From Shinella sp. SUS2 (lineage in GTDB: Bacteria; Pseudomonadota; Alphaproteobacteria; Rhizobiales; Rhizobiaceae), in the NCBI RefSeq assembly GCF_001262505.1, contig NZ_KQ410724.1:419068-483067 (forward strand): a stretch of DNA of 64,000 nt. Reading direction: 5' to 3'. The position numbers and the translations under genes are program-made. Shown in pieces: positions 38,210 to 46,087 of the stretch. The notes under the pieces are model-generated. The model was not told where the DNA came from. It ran no database searches and was given only the letters and a program-made list of their open reading frames with translations. Each line of letters begins with the position of its first letter. The first letter of the stretch is position 1.

Positions 38210-38452
38210 AATATCCTACGTCTCTCCCCGCACTTTCTCCGCGCCTTCATCGCTTGCGAGAAGTTTCATGTCGGTGCCATTCCAATGGATTCTGGCGACC
38301 GTTTCCCTTCACGCCTTGTGTCGAACAACCGGCGCAAGGCCTCCAACCGCCCGTCTGCAGCGGAAGGGACGCTTGCATCAATTGCTACGGCAGCCATCAG
38401 CACGATCGGGGCCGAGGCGAGGGACCGGGTGGGTGAAGTCGATGCGGTTCAT
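38210..38452 (-). pseudogene. Deleted integrase/excisionase relic
   Basis: On the minus strand the relic starts MNRIDFTHPVPRLGPDRAD, nearly the start of the intact excisionase-like gene at 40625 (MNQIDFTRPVPRLGLNRAE). After about 24 codons it jumps to a segment like the intact integrase (VPSAADGRLEALRRLFDTRR versus VPFAADERLKVLRQVFDTKR). It then jumps to the integrase C-terminus (VARIHWNGTDMKLLASDEGA versus VARINWDGIGTKLLVSDEAA). The catalytic core is gone. This is a remnant of an earlier related prophage. Confidence 0.85.
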
Positions 38453-38652
38453 TCCCGCCGCTCCGGTGGCGAGGGTTTCACAGCCATCCCATGCGCAACG
38501 CAGAACAGCACATAGAGGTCTTCAATGCCGTGAGCGGTTTCGGCCTGCTCCGTCGCGAAGCTGGCCAGATCCTTGAAAATGGCCGAGCCCGGCCGGCACT
38601 TCCAGCCGTGGCGGGTCCTGAAGTAATCGATGAAGCTCTCGGTCTCAATCAT
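38449..38652 (-). CDS. Small phage-type protein, 67 aa, in the relic
   Basis: It begins MIETESFIDYFRTRHGWKCR after GAAGGA and overlaps the relic excisionase start (ATGA), the same layout as the HD gene and excisionase in the intact prophage. It is helical with two cysteines, and the frame seems undamaged. Just upstream, a tail GRAALEKEPQHD matches the C-terminus of the intact HD protein (GRAALEKEPRE). It may be an uninterrupted but orphaned gene. Confidence 0.5.
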   Translation of the reverse strand: MIETESFIDYFRTRHGWKCRPGSAIFKDLASFATEQAETAHGIEDLYVLFCVAHGMAVKPSPPERRE

Positions 38653-38872
38653 GCTGCGGTTCCTTCTCCAGCGCAGCCCGGCCGGTGAGGGGGATACGAT
38701 CGCACTCCCGCCGTTGAACGCGGTGCGAAGACGTTCTACAAGCCATTTTTCTCAAGAACCGAAATCTTGCCGGTAGACCATCGCGCAGTGTGCCCGAGGA
38801 CCTTGCCGGTCTCGGCATGTGCCCTCCCATGCTGCGCCGCCAATCGAGACCGATCGGCATGCACGATCGCCA

Positions 38873-38978
38873 GCGGTCAAGCCGGGAGTGTGGCCCGGCA
38901 TTTTATCGATGCGGAAAGGCCGAACGTCTTGCCAGATTCATGACCTGAAGGCCGCAGGTTCGAACCGATCTGGCATGG
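38873..38978 (+). pseudogene. Decayed copy of the phage tRNA-Met region
   Basis: The stretch aligns along about 100 bases with 61352-61456. It keeps the upstream hairpin GCCGGG-N7-CCCGGC (38881-38899) and GGCCGCAGGTTCGAA of the T-arm, but the acceptor and anticodon stems no longer pair. The intact copy lies 22 kb away in the prophage. Confidence 0.75.
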
Positions 38979-39207
38979 GCGTGATGGACGCGATTGCTTG
39001 GCATGGAACGTTTGGTGCGCCCCGCACAATCCCATCGGCGCGAGCCATGATCTGTTGCCACACCGGGAAAATACACTCGTATTTTCAATCCATTACGGTG
39101 ATGGTTTGAAGGGGGTGGAGGCCTCGCCGAGAACCATCAAGTCCTTATTTTACCGTATCTTACCTCACTGTCTGCCACACTTTCCAGCAAATATTCTCCA
39201 AACGAAA

Positions 39208-40368
39208 TCAATCAGCGGCGCCACACCCTGCCACACCTTCGGCCGCTTCATCACTCACGAGCAGCTTCGTGCCGATGCCATCCCAGTTGATCCTTGCTAC
39301 CGTCTGGCGCGACAGCCTCGCCCGTTCGGCGTTGCGTGTGTAGATCTTCGACGTTTTCGCATCGCGCCAGCCGAACATTGCTTCCATCATGCTATCCGTC
39401 GCCTCATTGTGAGCAACGTCTGTGGCCAGCCCCTTGCGCACTGAGTGCGATGTCAGGTGCGGCATCCCGGCCTGGCGCCACCAATCCGACACTCGATTGC
39501 CGAGCCCCTTGATGGAGAACGGCTTTCCATATTCCGTGACGAGGTAGGTGAGGGCGGTTACCTTGTGACGCGCGAGGACGCCTTCGAGGATCGGGTGGAT
39601 CGGAACCACGAGATCGGTCGGTGTCCGGTTGCGGTTTTTGAAGAGCCGGAGCCGAAATTCGTCGCCGCGGCGATGCTGCGGGCCAAGTACCGATAGGTCG
39701 GAAACACGAAGCCCGGTGTACATGCCGATTGAGAGATAGAGGACGGCCCTCGAATCCACGCCGTGATGAGCGATGAAGCGCTCAAGGTCGGACGGCGTGG
39801 CGGTTTCGTGGCCGTCGGAATGGACGCCGAAAGGTTCAACCGCGCGCGCGACGTTGCTCGTGATCGGTTTCCCTTCGCGCTTGGTGTCGAACACCTGGCG
39901 CAGCACCTTGAGCCGTTCGTCGGCGGCGAATGGGACTTCTTTCTTCCGATCGCGAAGCACCTCGACATGTGCGATGTTCATTTTCGACAAAGGGATGTCA
40001 GCGAAAAGCCGATGATCCTGGGTGCTTAAAGCTTCCGCCCACATCGATTCCATGATGCTGCGCCTGCGGGCCTGAGTGGTTTTGTCGAGGCCGGTGAATG
40101 CGTGCGACCGCATGTACTCCATGCAGAGCCAGCGAAATGTATTGGGCTTCACCATCGCTGAAATGGCTTTCGGCTCGACTTTTCGCTCAAGGAGCGCCTG
40201 AGCCGAGTTTCTGGCCTTCCAGTAGGCAGCGATGAATTCTTCGGAGTTGATATCGTCCGGGAGCCGGCAAATCCGCTTCCCGTCAATGCGCAGATAGTAG
40301 CGCACCGTCTTGTGCCGGCTTTTGTTGGTTTCGACGTATGGCAGATCGATGTTGGCCACGCCTGTCAC
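39208..40368 (-). CDS. int: Prophage tyrosine integrase
   Basis: The 386-aa site-specific recombinase has an N-terminal arm-binding part, a SAM-like core-binding helix bundle and a C-terminal catalytic domain. The residues Arg221 (YTGLRVSD), His308 and Arg311 (HSVRKG), Trp334 (MFGW) and the nucleophile Tyr343 (SKIYTRNAERA) are all present. Trp instead of the second His is common in the family. The gene lies at the left end of the prophage, and its start overlaps the excisionase-like gene by four bases. Confidence 0.95.
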   Translation of the reverse strand: MTGVANIDLPYVETNKSRHKTVRYYLRIDGKRICRLPDDINSEEFIAAYWKARNSAQALLERKVEPKAISAMVKPNTFRWLCMEYMRSHAFTGLDKTTQARRRSIMESMWAEALSTQDHRLFADIPLSKMNIAHVEVLRDRKKEVPFAADERLKVLRQVFDTKREGKPITSNVARAVEPFGVHSDGHETATPSDLERFIAHHGVDSRAVLYLSIGMYTGLRVSDLSVLGPQHRRGDEFRLRLFKNRNRTPTDLVVPIHPILEGVLARHKVTALTYLVTEYGKPFSIKGLGNRVSDWWRQAGMPHLTSHSVRKGLATDVAHNEATDSMMEAMFGWRDAKTSKIYTRNAERARLSRQTVARINWDGIGTKLLVSDEAAEGVAGCGAAD

Positions 40369-40625
40369 GCAGACGCCCGCCAGTCATCCCCGTCGTCAGC
40401 GCCTTCCCTATGATTGAGTAGCCCGTCGTCCGGCCAATCAGCCATCGCTGCGACGATGTCGGACACGAGCCATACCTTACGAGTATGCCATCGTCTCGGC
40501 CTCGGAAGGAAGCCCTCCTGGACCATCTGGTCGACTGTGCCGACGCTGACGCCGATAGCAACCGCGACCTCTGCACGGTTGAGCCCGAGGCGAGGGACCG
40601 GACGGGTGAAGTCGATTTGGTTCAC
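40365..40625 (-). CDS. Excisionase-like DNA-binding protein
   Basis: The 86-aa protein has a MerR/AlpA-type HTH: NRAEVAVAIGVSVGTVDQMV followed by RRWHTRKVWLVSDI. It sits directly upstream of int and is coupled to it (ATGA), the usual place for an excisionase. It could also be a transcription factor. Confidence 0.75.
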   Translation of the reverse strand: MNQIDFTRPVPRLGLNRAEVAVAIGVSVGTVDQMVQEGFLPRPRRWHTRKVWLVSDIVAAMADWPDDGLLNHREGADDGDDWRASA

Positions 40626-41056
40626 TCTCTCGGCTCCTTCTCCAGCGCAGCGCGGCCGGCGTCTATCTCCGCCAAAACACTCAACGCCTTTTCGTACCGA
40701 GTCGTGAGGTGGGGCGCGCCCGGGCGAAGGTTGTCTCGAAGATCGGCAATCTTGACCTGGCGGGCAATAGGATTTCGGCCGACACGTACGATGAAATCCT
40801 CATAGGTCTCGCCCGGCCGGCGCGTGAGAGCATCTACGGCGTTCACGATGCCCTGCGGTAAATGTGCGTCCAGATCGCTCAGGGTGAGCGCGGTGTCCTC
40901 GACCACGTCATGCAACACAGCAATCGTCTGCAATGTTGCATCCGAGAACGTTGAAGCTACCCTGAGCGGATGGAAGATGTAGGGCGCGCCTGCCTTGTCG
41001 GTCTGACCGTCGTGTGCAAGCGCCGCCATCGTGATTGCTTCACGCAGCATTGTCAT
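40622..41056 (-). CDS. HD-domain phosphohydrolase (RelA/SpoT-like HD)
   Basis: The 144-aa protein has MAALAHDGQTDKAGAPYIFH, AVLHDVVEDT and VKIADLRDNLRPG, which give the metal-binding HD pattern of the RelA/SpoT-type hydrolase domain. It is stand-alone, with no synthetase or TGS domain. It may hydrolyse (p)ppGpp-like or other nucleotides during infection. AAGGA precedes the ATG at 41056. It overlaps the excisionase-like gene by four bases. Confidence 0.8.
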   Translation of the reverse strand: MTMLREAITMAALAHDGQTDKAGAPYIFHPLRVASTFSDATLQTIAVLHDVVEDTALTLSDLDAHLPQGIVNAVDALTRRPGETYEDFIVRVGRNPIARQVKIADLRDNLRPGAPHLTTRYEKALSVLAEIDAGRAALEKEPRE

Positions 41057-41177
41057 GCTCGGTCCTTTTCGGATGTCGGGAGGGCGGCCGCAGCGCATGC
41101 CTGCGTGCAAAATCTAGCTATTGCAACTCTTTGGTGATCGTGGCACGATTTTCCACGCGCACCTTGGAGGGCTTGAG

Positions 41178-41351
41178 ATGCGTAAACATCAAGAGCAGAT
41201 TCGGTTTGCGCTGGTCGTCGTCCGTGAACTTGCGGCCCGAGACGGTAGGTCCCTTCTCGTACGCCTCGCTGAGGAGGCATTGTTAGAGAACGAGGTCGGC
41301 GACACCAATTCAATGGCGCAGCGACAGGCTGATAGCGACCGCATGCATTGA
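41178..41351 (+). CDS. Small hypothetical protein, 57 aa
   Basis: It begins MRKHQEQIRFALVVVRELAA after GGAGGGCTTGAG. It is helical (SLLVRLAEEALLENEVGD) and lies opposite to the leftward operon. No family is recognised. Confidence 0.55.
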   Translation: MRKHQEQIRFALVVVRELAARDGRSLLVRLAEEALLENEVGDTNSMAQRQADSDRMH

Positions 41352-41381
41352 GGTGCGCCGGAGATCCTTGGATTTTACCCA

Positions 41382-41594
41382 TCAGACCGAACCCTCCGCT
41401 TCGCTGGCGGCCCGGCCAGTATCATTCTCCAACATGGCTTTGATCTCATCAGCCGCCGCCTTCGCCTCGGAGATGCCGAGATGCATTGCATTCGCGTTGT
41501 CGGAATCCTCAAGCGACAGTGCGGCTAGCGCCAGCAGGCGCAGACGGTCGCGAAGGCGGTTGATGTGGTCGATCAGATCCGTACGGTTAACCAT
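41382..41594 (-). CDS. Small coiled phage protein, 70 aa
   Basis: It begins MVNRTDLIDHINRLRDRLRL after CAGGAGACAACC. It is helical throughout. It overlaps the preceding MazG-like gene by eight bases. Confidence 0.65.
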   Translation of the reverse strand: MVNRTDLIDHINRLRDRLRLLALAALSLEDSDNANAMHLGISEAKAAADEIKAMLENDTGRAASEAEGSV

Positions 41595-42273
41595 GGTTGT
41601 CTCCTGTTGCTGTGGTGGGGCCGGGCAGCGGAGAGTGCTTCGGCTTGGCGGCCTGCTTGGCGCGGATCGCCTCGACTTTCGTCCAGACGCGCGCCAGCTC
41701 GGTTTCGCCGGCCTCGTGCATGTCGAGCGCATTGGCGAGGCAGAGCGCGGCGAGCGTGACCATAACGCCGCCGGCCTCCTGATGGGGTTCGCCTATATCG
41801 CGGCCATAGACATAATCGACGAGCTGGTGCGCTTCGCTGGCGGTGCAGCCGCAGGACTGGACAAGCTCCAGCGCCTCTTCAAGGAAGCGGTGGTTCCGCT
41901 CCTCTCGATCTCCGGCGATCATAGGGCCGAAGCATTCCATCATCCACGGCTGAACCCGGTCTTGGAATGGCTCGGCGGCTTTCGGCTCTGCCGGCGAAAG
42001 CAGTTCGGCGGCCAACTCCTTGATCAGCGGGCCGGTATCGAGCATGAACCGGCGATGGTCTATACCGCCATGGCGCGGCTTCATGTCGGCTGCATAGGAA
42101 AGGTCGGTGCTGACGAAGATGGCCAAGCCGTTCAGCGAGCCGGAAACGCCCCACTTTCGACCATCACTCACGGTCAGCTCGCCGATGTGATCGGTCATAT
42201 AGAGGCTGTTCGGGCTGCACTCCGTCCAGTGGCCAGCGAAAGCCGGGCCCTGCCGGTCAGGGTTGTTGGACAT
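41587..42273 (-). CDS. MazG-like nucleotide pyrophosphohydrolase domain protein
   Basis: In this 228-aa protein, residues from about 105 on carry the all-alpha NTP-pyrophosphatase metal pattern. RNHRFLEEALELVQSCG gives ExxE, and IGEPHQEAGGVMVTLAAL gives the second acidic set. KQAAKPKHSPLPG ends the conserved region. The first 95 residues (FAGHWTECSPNSLYMTDHIG) are unassigned. Phage versions remove altered nucleotides or reshape host nucleotide pools. It starts at MSNNPDRQG. Confidence 0.7.
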   Translation of the reverse strand: MSNNPDRQGPAFAGHWTECSPNSLYMTDHIGELTVSDGRKWGVSGSLNGLAIFVSTDLSYAADMKPRHGGIDHRRFMLDTGPLIKELAAELLSPAEPKAAEPFQDRVQPWMMECFGPMIAGDREERNHRFLEEALELVQSCGCTASEAHQLVDYVYGRDIGEPHQEAGGVMVTLAALCLANALDMHEAGETELARVWTKVEAIRAKQAAKPKHSPLPGPTTATGDNHG

Positions 42274-42275
42274 GT

Positions 42276-43034
42276 TCAATCCTTTCCGGATGTGTTTAGG
42301 GCGACGACGCACGAGCTGACCGACGTGCCGGCCGATTTGAACGACGCATCCGGCAGCAATTCGATGGTTCCGCCATGCTCGCCGACGAAGCGCCGGAAGT
42401 CGTCGGCGAGCTTGTTTGCCCGGAACATGGTGCTGGCCGACATGATCGAGACGAGGCGACCGCCCGGTTTCAGGAATTTGAAGGCGTGAAGGACGTGACG
42501 GATGTCATCCTGCTTCGCAAAGGGCGGGTTCATCACGACGCGGTCGAAGATCGGCTCCGGGTCCACCGCGAGGAAATCGACAATCAGGAAGCCGCCTTCG
42601 AAGGCGCAACGCCCCTTCGCAATGTCGCCGCGCCGTGGGTCAATCTCATAGCCGTGGACAACCGCGCCGAAGCCCTCGGCGGCAAAGGCCAGATTGCCTA
42701 GACCGGCATTCGGTTCAAGCACGATCGCACCGGGAAAGATATCGGCTCGCATGGCGATGTCTGCTGCCAGAAAGCCGGGCGTGTCGAACTGGCCGAAGTC
42801 CTGCTTGGTGCGGCTGTATTCGCCAGTCAGGATGATCGGCTCCAGCACCTCGGCTGCGTCACCGTCGAAGACATGGGCTTTTGCCGACCGGTTCCACTTG
42901 CCGCCGGCTGCCTGAAGCACCTTATCAGTTTCGCTATAGAGCTTGCGGTCGAGCTGGCCTGTGAGGATGACCTTGGAACCCTCGACAATGGCGGCGTCGA
43001 GCACCTTGAGTACGTCTGTCGCGATCTGCGGCAT
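42276..43034 (-). CDS. SAM-dependent methyltransferase, probable N6-adenine type
   Basis: The 252-aa protein has LEPNAGLGNLAFAAEGFGAV as the SAM loop, GYEIDPRR as the acidic residue and FDRVVMNPPFAKQDDIRHV as the NPPF catalytic motif of adenine or protein N-methyltransferases. FLKPGGRLVSIMSAS follows. There is no restriction partner nearby. It may protect phage DNA. Confidence 0.8.
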   Translation of the reverse strand: MPQIATDVLKVLDAAIVEGSKVILTGQLDRKLYSETDKVLQAAGGKWNRSAKAHVFDGDAAEVLEPIILTGEYSRTKQDFGQFDTPGFLAADIAMRADIFPGAIVLEPNAGLGNLAFAAEGFGAVVHGYEIDPRRGDIAKGRCAFEGGFLIVDFLAVDPEPIFDRVVMNPPFAKQDDIRHVLHAFKFLKPGGRLVSIMSASTMFRANKLADDFRRFVGEHGGTIELLPDASFKSAGTSVSSCVVALNTSGKD

Positions 43035-43235
43035 GGTGAAATCCTTATTTGTCGAGGGGAGTTGCGGCGCCCGGATCGGCGCCACTCGTGTCTAGGGCGA
43101 CTAGCGCGCAATGCCGCCAAGTCAATCGCGTGGGTGGGCAACGCGACATGCTAATTTTCAATGGTGAGTTATGCTCTTGCGATGCAATCGATCCGAGCGC
43201 AGAATTCTCAAGCTTCAACTTTCGGGGGATTGCTG

Positions 43236-43445
43236 ATGCCTGGGTCCAATAAGGCGATGATTCGTTACCATCTTGGTGTTGCCCTAGAGCTTGCGAAGGA
43301 AGCAGACCAAGGGATGCTGGAATACTTGATCGCAATGGCCGGCATAGAAAACGAAAAGCCGAGTGGCGCGATCGAGCGAGCGGCGGTGCGGAACATTCCA
43401 CGCGAGAACATTGCTTCTCTCGAAGAAGCGTTGAAAGCTGGATAG
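43236..43445 (+). CDS. Small hypothetical protein, 69 aa
   Basis: It begins MPGSNKAMIRYHLGVALELA after GGGGGATTGCTG, and a helical acidic sequence follows. It is convergent with the leftward operon (3 bases between stops). No family is recognised. Confidence 0.5.
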   Translation: MPGSNKAMIRYHLGVALELAKEADQGMLEYLIAMAGIENEKPSGAIERAAVRNIPRENIASLEEALKAG

Positions 43446-43448
43446 CGA

Positions 43449-44084
43449 TCATTCGCCACCCCCGGTGCCACTCGTGGATAGGGCGGAACCCACCTCGGCA
43501 GGGCGGAGGGAGCGAAGGGTGGCCCAAGCTGTTGAAGCCCCGCGGTCCGCGAAGAGCTTCGCACGCTCGAACTGGTCGTAGATGTCACTGGTCTCAGTAA
43601 CGCGCGGCACGCACGATATTCGGTCGAGTTCTTCAGCGGCGGCCTTCAGCGCTTCCTTCAGCCTCTCCACCACATCCGCATCGGCTTGTGCATTGACGAG
43701 AGCGGAGAGGATACGGGTCTCGTAATCCTGCTGGGCGGCGGCTTTGGCTTCCGCGACGCTCGGGTAGCGTTTCTCGGCATGATCGCGATGGAGCCATGTC
43801 CCGCTGCTGCTGGTAATCTGACGGACGGTATAGACCCCGCCGATCGCCATAGCAGACCACGCGGTCTCATCATCGCTGCTATAGCTCAGAGACCACTCCA
43901 GTGCCTTCACCTTCACCGGCTCCGTCTGTTCGATAGAGAGAGCTGCGGAGAGGGCTGCGGCAATTCCGGCCCGCCTAGCGTCTTCCGCGACGGTCGCAAT
44001 CTTGCTGTAATCGCTCATGGCGGCGGAAACGACTTCCTTGTGTGCAGCCACGTATGCAGTAAGCATACCGTTAGTTACCTGCAT
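43449..44084 (-). CDS. Phage hypothetical protein, 211 aa
   Basis: The start MQVTNGMLTAYVAAHKEV has GGAGG five bases upstream. It has two probable parts: a helical N-terminus (to about 55), and a domain with WSLSYSSDDETAWSAMAIGG and YTVRQITSSSGTWLH. C-terminal helices include DADVVERLKEALKAAAEELD. It is of a type common in Rhizobiales phages, with no assigned function. Confidence 0.6.
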   Translation of the reverse strand: MQVTNGMLTAYVAAHKEVVSAAMSDYSKIATVAEDARRAGIAAALSAALSIEQTEPVKVKALEWSLSYSSDDETAWSAMAIGGVYTVRQITSSSGTWLHRDHAEKRYPSVAEAKAAAQQDYETRILSALVNAQADADVVERLKEALKAAAEELDRISCVPRVTETSDIYDQFERAKLFADRGASTAWATLRSLRPAEVGSALSTSGTGGGE

Positions 44085-44592
44085 CGGAGCCTCCATTGAG
44101 GAGAGCGCGGGCGCGGCGGTCTTCGAGCCTCGCGATGAATTTCGAGAACTGGCTGCCGTTTCCAAGCCGGAAACCAATAGCGTCGGGCTCGTTAATGTGG
44201 ATGTAGCAATCCTTGTAGAAGCTGCTCTCAACGCAGGTTAACTTGAAGGACGCAGCAAAAGCGCGAAGCTCCGCCAAGTCAGCCTTGAGTTCCGCAATCT
44301 CCCGCTTCATAGCCTCCGCCTTACGGGCCTCTGCGAGGAGGGCGGACATGGCGACGGGGTTGCAGGCCGCTATGTAGGCGGCGTTGGCGGCATGGGTGCC
44401 GTGCATGGTGCGCGGCGGAATGTCCGCCACGACCGGGTGGCCTCGATCTTCGATGTTCGGCCCAAGGATTGTTGCGGCGTAAGCAATCCCGCCCTGGCTA
44501 TCATCGACACGATACGACCACGGCCCCGGCGTCACGCCTTCCATTGCTTTCTCGATAGCCTCGACAGCGGATATGTTGTCGGAGGTGGTCAT
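44071..44592 (-). CDS. Ead/Ea22-like phage protein
   Basis: The 173-aa protein shows the Ead/Ea22 pattern: EGVTPGPWSYRVDD, HAANAAYIAACNPVAMSALL, then a coiled segment EAMKREIAELKADLAELR. The lambda-family counterparts are early genes of unknown role. It overlaps both neighbours. Confidence 0.75.
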   Translation of the reverse strand: MTTSDNISAVEAIEKAMEGVTPGPWSYRVDDSQGGIAYAATILGPNIEDRGHPVVADIPPRTMHGTHAANAAYIAACNPVAMSALLAEARKAEAMKREIAELKADLAELRAFAASFKLTCVESSFYKDCYIHINEPDAIGFRLGNGSQFSKFIARLEDRRARALLNGGSDAGN

Positions 44593-45044
44593 GCTTCCGG
44601 TCCTTTGGCTGGAGCCGGCAGGAGACCTTGCGACATGATCCTGTCGTGCACGGTCTCGCCGGTCGGGAGGAGGATTTGGCCGAGAAACGCGCCCTCGAAA
44701 CTGAGAATGCCGGTTTCGACTGCTGTCAGCTGGCCCTTGATCCAGTCGCGAAGGATCGACCAAACGGCGATCTGACCTTTTTCGAGAGCGCGTTTTTCGT
44801 GCTCGACCTTGGAAAGGCGCATGCGGCTGGAATACGGGTTTTCTCGAAGCCACGCCGCCGCATAACCCTTGGCGCTTGCTGTTACCTGCACCATCCGACC
44901 GCGGTACTCGAACTGGATAATGACCGTGCCGGCGGTGAAATCTTCCATCGGGGCGAACTTCGAACAGCCGAACGCCTGGATGGTCTTACGAATATCATCC
45001 ATAGCCGACCGGCCCGACGTGCTGCTGGCGTAGGGAAGGGTCAT
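44589..45044 (-). CDS. Phage hypothetical protein, 151 aa
   Basis: It begins MTLPYASSTSGRSAMDDIRK, with FEYRGRMVQVTASAKGYAAA and WLRENPYSSRMRL. It ends with ILSFEGAFLGQILLPTGETV. It resembles small phage proteins thought to bind nucleotides or DNA, but no family is clear. It overlaps the HNH gene by four bases. Confidence 0.55.
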   Translation of the reverse strand: MTLPYASSTSGRSAMDDIRKTIQAFGCSKFAPMEDFTAGTVIIQFEYRGRMVQVTASAKGYAAAWLRENPYSSRMRLSKVEHEKRALEKGQIAVWSILRDWIKGQLTAVETGILSFEGAFLGQILLPTGETVHDRIMSQGLLPAPAKGPEA

Positions 45045-45436
45045 GGCTGTTGCTCCCGATAGAAGGTGCACGGCCGGTAGACGACGGCCTTCTTCGGCTT
45101 GTCGGATTTCGGGAATGGGGCGGATTTCATCTTTCCGGCCGGGCGAGCGCTACCGTTGTGGCGCATGCGGATCTTCGCCACCTTTGCCTTCTCCGCGACG
45201 TCACGGGCCGTCTTTTCCTTGTGGCACTTGACATGCGCCGGCCTGAGATTGGTTTCCCGGTTCTCTCCGCCATTGATGAGGGCCGTGACGTGGTCAAGGT
45301 CCCAGCGCTGGCCTGCCTGGATGGGCTGGCTGCACAGGTGGCAGCGGTTGTCCCGCTCGATGATGCGGTCACGGACCTTCTTCGGGGCGCGGTGATCATC
45401 GGTCTTCCCGATCCATTCAGCGACGGTGCGGGCCAT
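45041..45436 (-). CDS. HNH endonuclease
   Basis: The 131-aa protein has CHLCSQPIQAGQRWDLDHVT with ALINGG, NLRPAHVKCHKEKT, giving Cys-x2-Cys zinc ligands and a beta-beta-alpha metal HNH site. It is a stand-alone early gene, not next to terminase. It overlaps both neighbours. Confidence 0.85.
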   Translation of the reverse strand: MARTVAEWIGKTDDHRAPKKVRDRIIERDNRCHLCSQPIQAGQRWDLDHVTALINGGENRETNLRPAHVKCHKEKTARDVAEKAKVAKIRMRHNGSARPAGKMKSAPFPKSDKPKKAVVYRPCTFYREQQP

Positions 45437-45648
45437 CAGATAAGGCCCTCCGTTGTGCCGGCGAGCATTTCGGGCCGGGCGGCAACCCGCTCTTGAAAGC
45501 GCTGCAGCGTCTCAACGGCCTGCATGACGTCGCGCTCGACGGCTGCCGATCGGCGCCGGGCGACGAGAAGCTGGATATCCTGGTGGAAGGGGTCGAGGGG
45601 CTTGTCGGCTGTTCGGCGGTCGTGTGCCTTGACGTGGGTGATGGTCAT
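45436..45648 (-). CDS. Small phage protein, 70 aa
   Basis: It begins MTITHVKAHDRRTADKPLDP, and the remainder is a helical basic sequence (LVARRRSAAVERDVMQAVET). It overlaps the neighbouring genes (ATGA and TGATG). Confidence 0.6.
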   Translation of the reverse strand: MTITHVKAHDRRTADKPLDPFHQDIQLLVARRRSAAVERDVMQAVETLQRFQERVAARPEMLAGTTEGLI

Positions 45649-46085
45649 GCTGCGCTCCGCTTCTGCTCTTTCCGCTCTTCGGGAGTCGGCGCGACGAAGC
45701 CGAATTCCCGGGCGAGCAGTTCCGTCGCCGCGTTGAAGAACGCGATCATCTCGGGCTCTTCGCACTCGCGGGTGTTGATCGCGCGCGGAACGCCAACAAG
45801 GAAGCCGTTGGCGAGCCGGATCGTGTCGACGAAGTTGACGGCCGGCCGGATATACGCGTCCAGCGCCTCCTTGCTCGGCGCGCAGCCGGTTGCATCGATG
45901 CATTCCTGCAGCGTTGCCCAATAGGCTTTGAGCCGGTCCAGATTGCGCCACTGCTTGATTTCGAGCTTGACGCGCTGGCCTTGCTGGATTCCATCGAGCG
46001 CCTGCAGGTCGTATTGCATTTCCGGCACGAGCGAATGGCCACGGCGGATGAAGGCGTATATGGGCTTTTCGGTGCGCTTCGCCAT
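45645..46085 (-). CDS. Phage hypothetical protein, 146 aa, next to RecT
   Basis: It begins MAKRTEKPIYAFIRRGHSLV. A central LKAYWATLQECIDATGCAPS segment is reminiscent of phage recombination helpers such as NinB, but the match is weak. It has a helical C-terminus with FFNAATELLAREFGFVAPTP. It lies two bases from the RecT-like gene. Confidence 0.5.
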   Translation of the reverse strand: MAKRTEKPIYAFIRRGHSLVPEMQYDLQALDGIQQGQRVKLEIKQWRNLDRLKAYWATLQECIDATGCAPSKEALDAYIRPAVNFVDTIRLANGFLVGVPRAINTRECEEPEMIAFFNAATELLAREFGFVAPTPEERKEQKRSAA

Positions 46086-46087
46086 GA

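Noticed and set aside
39100..39207. attL core of the prophage
   Set aside because: It must lie left of int, but without the right end no direct repeat can be identified. Weak similarity between 38211-38240 and 39163-39194 may just reflect related integrase ends.
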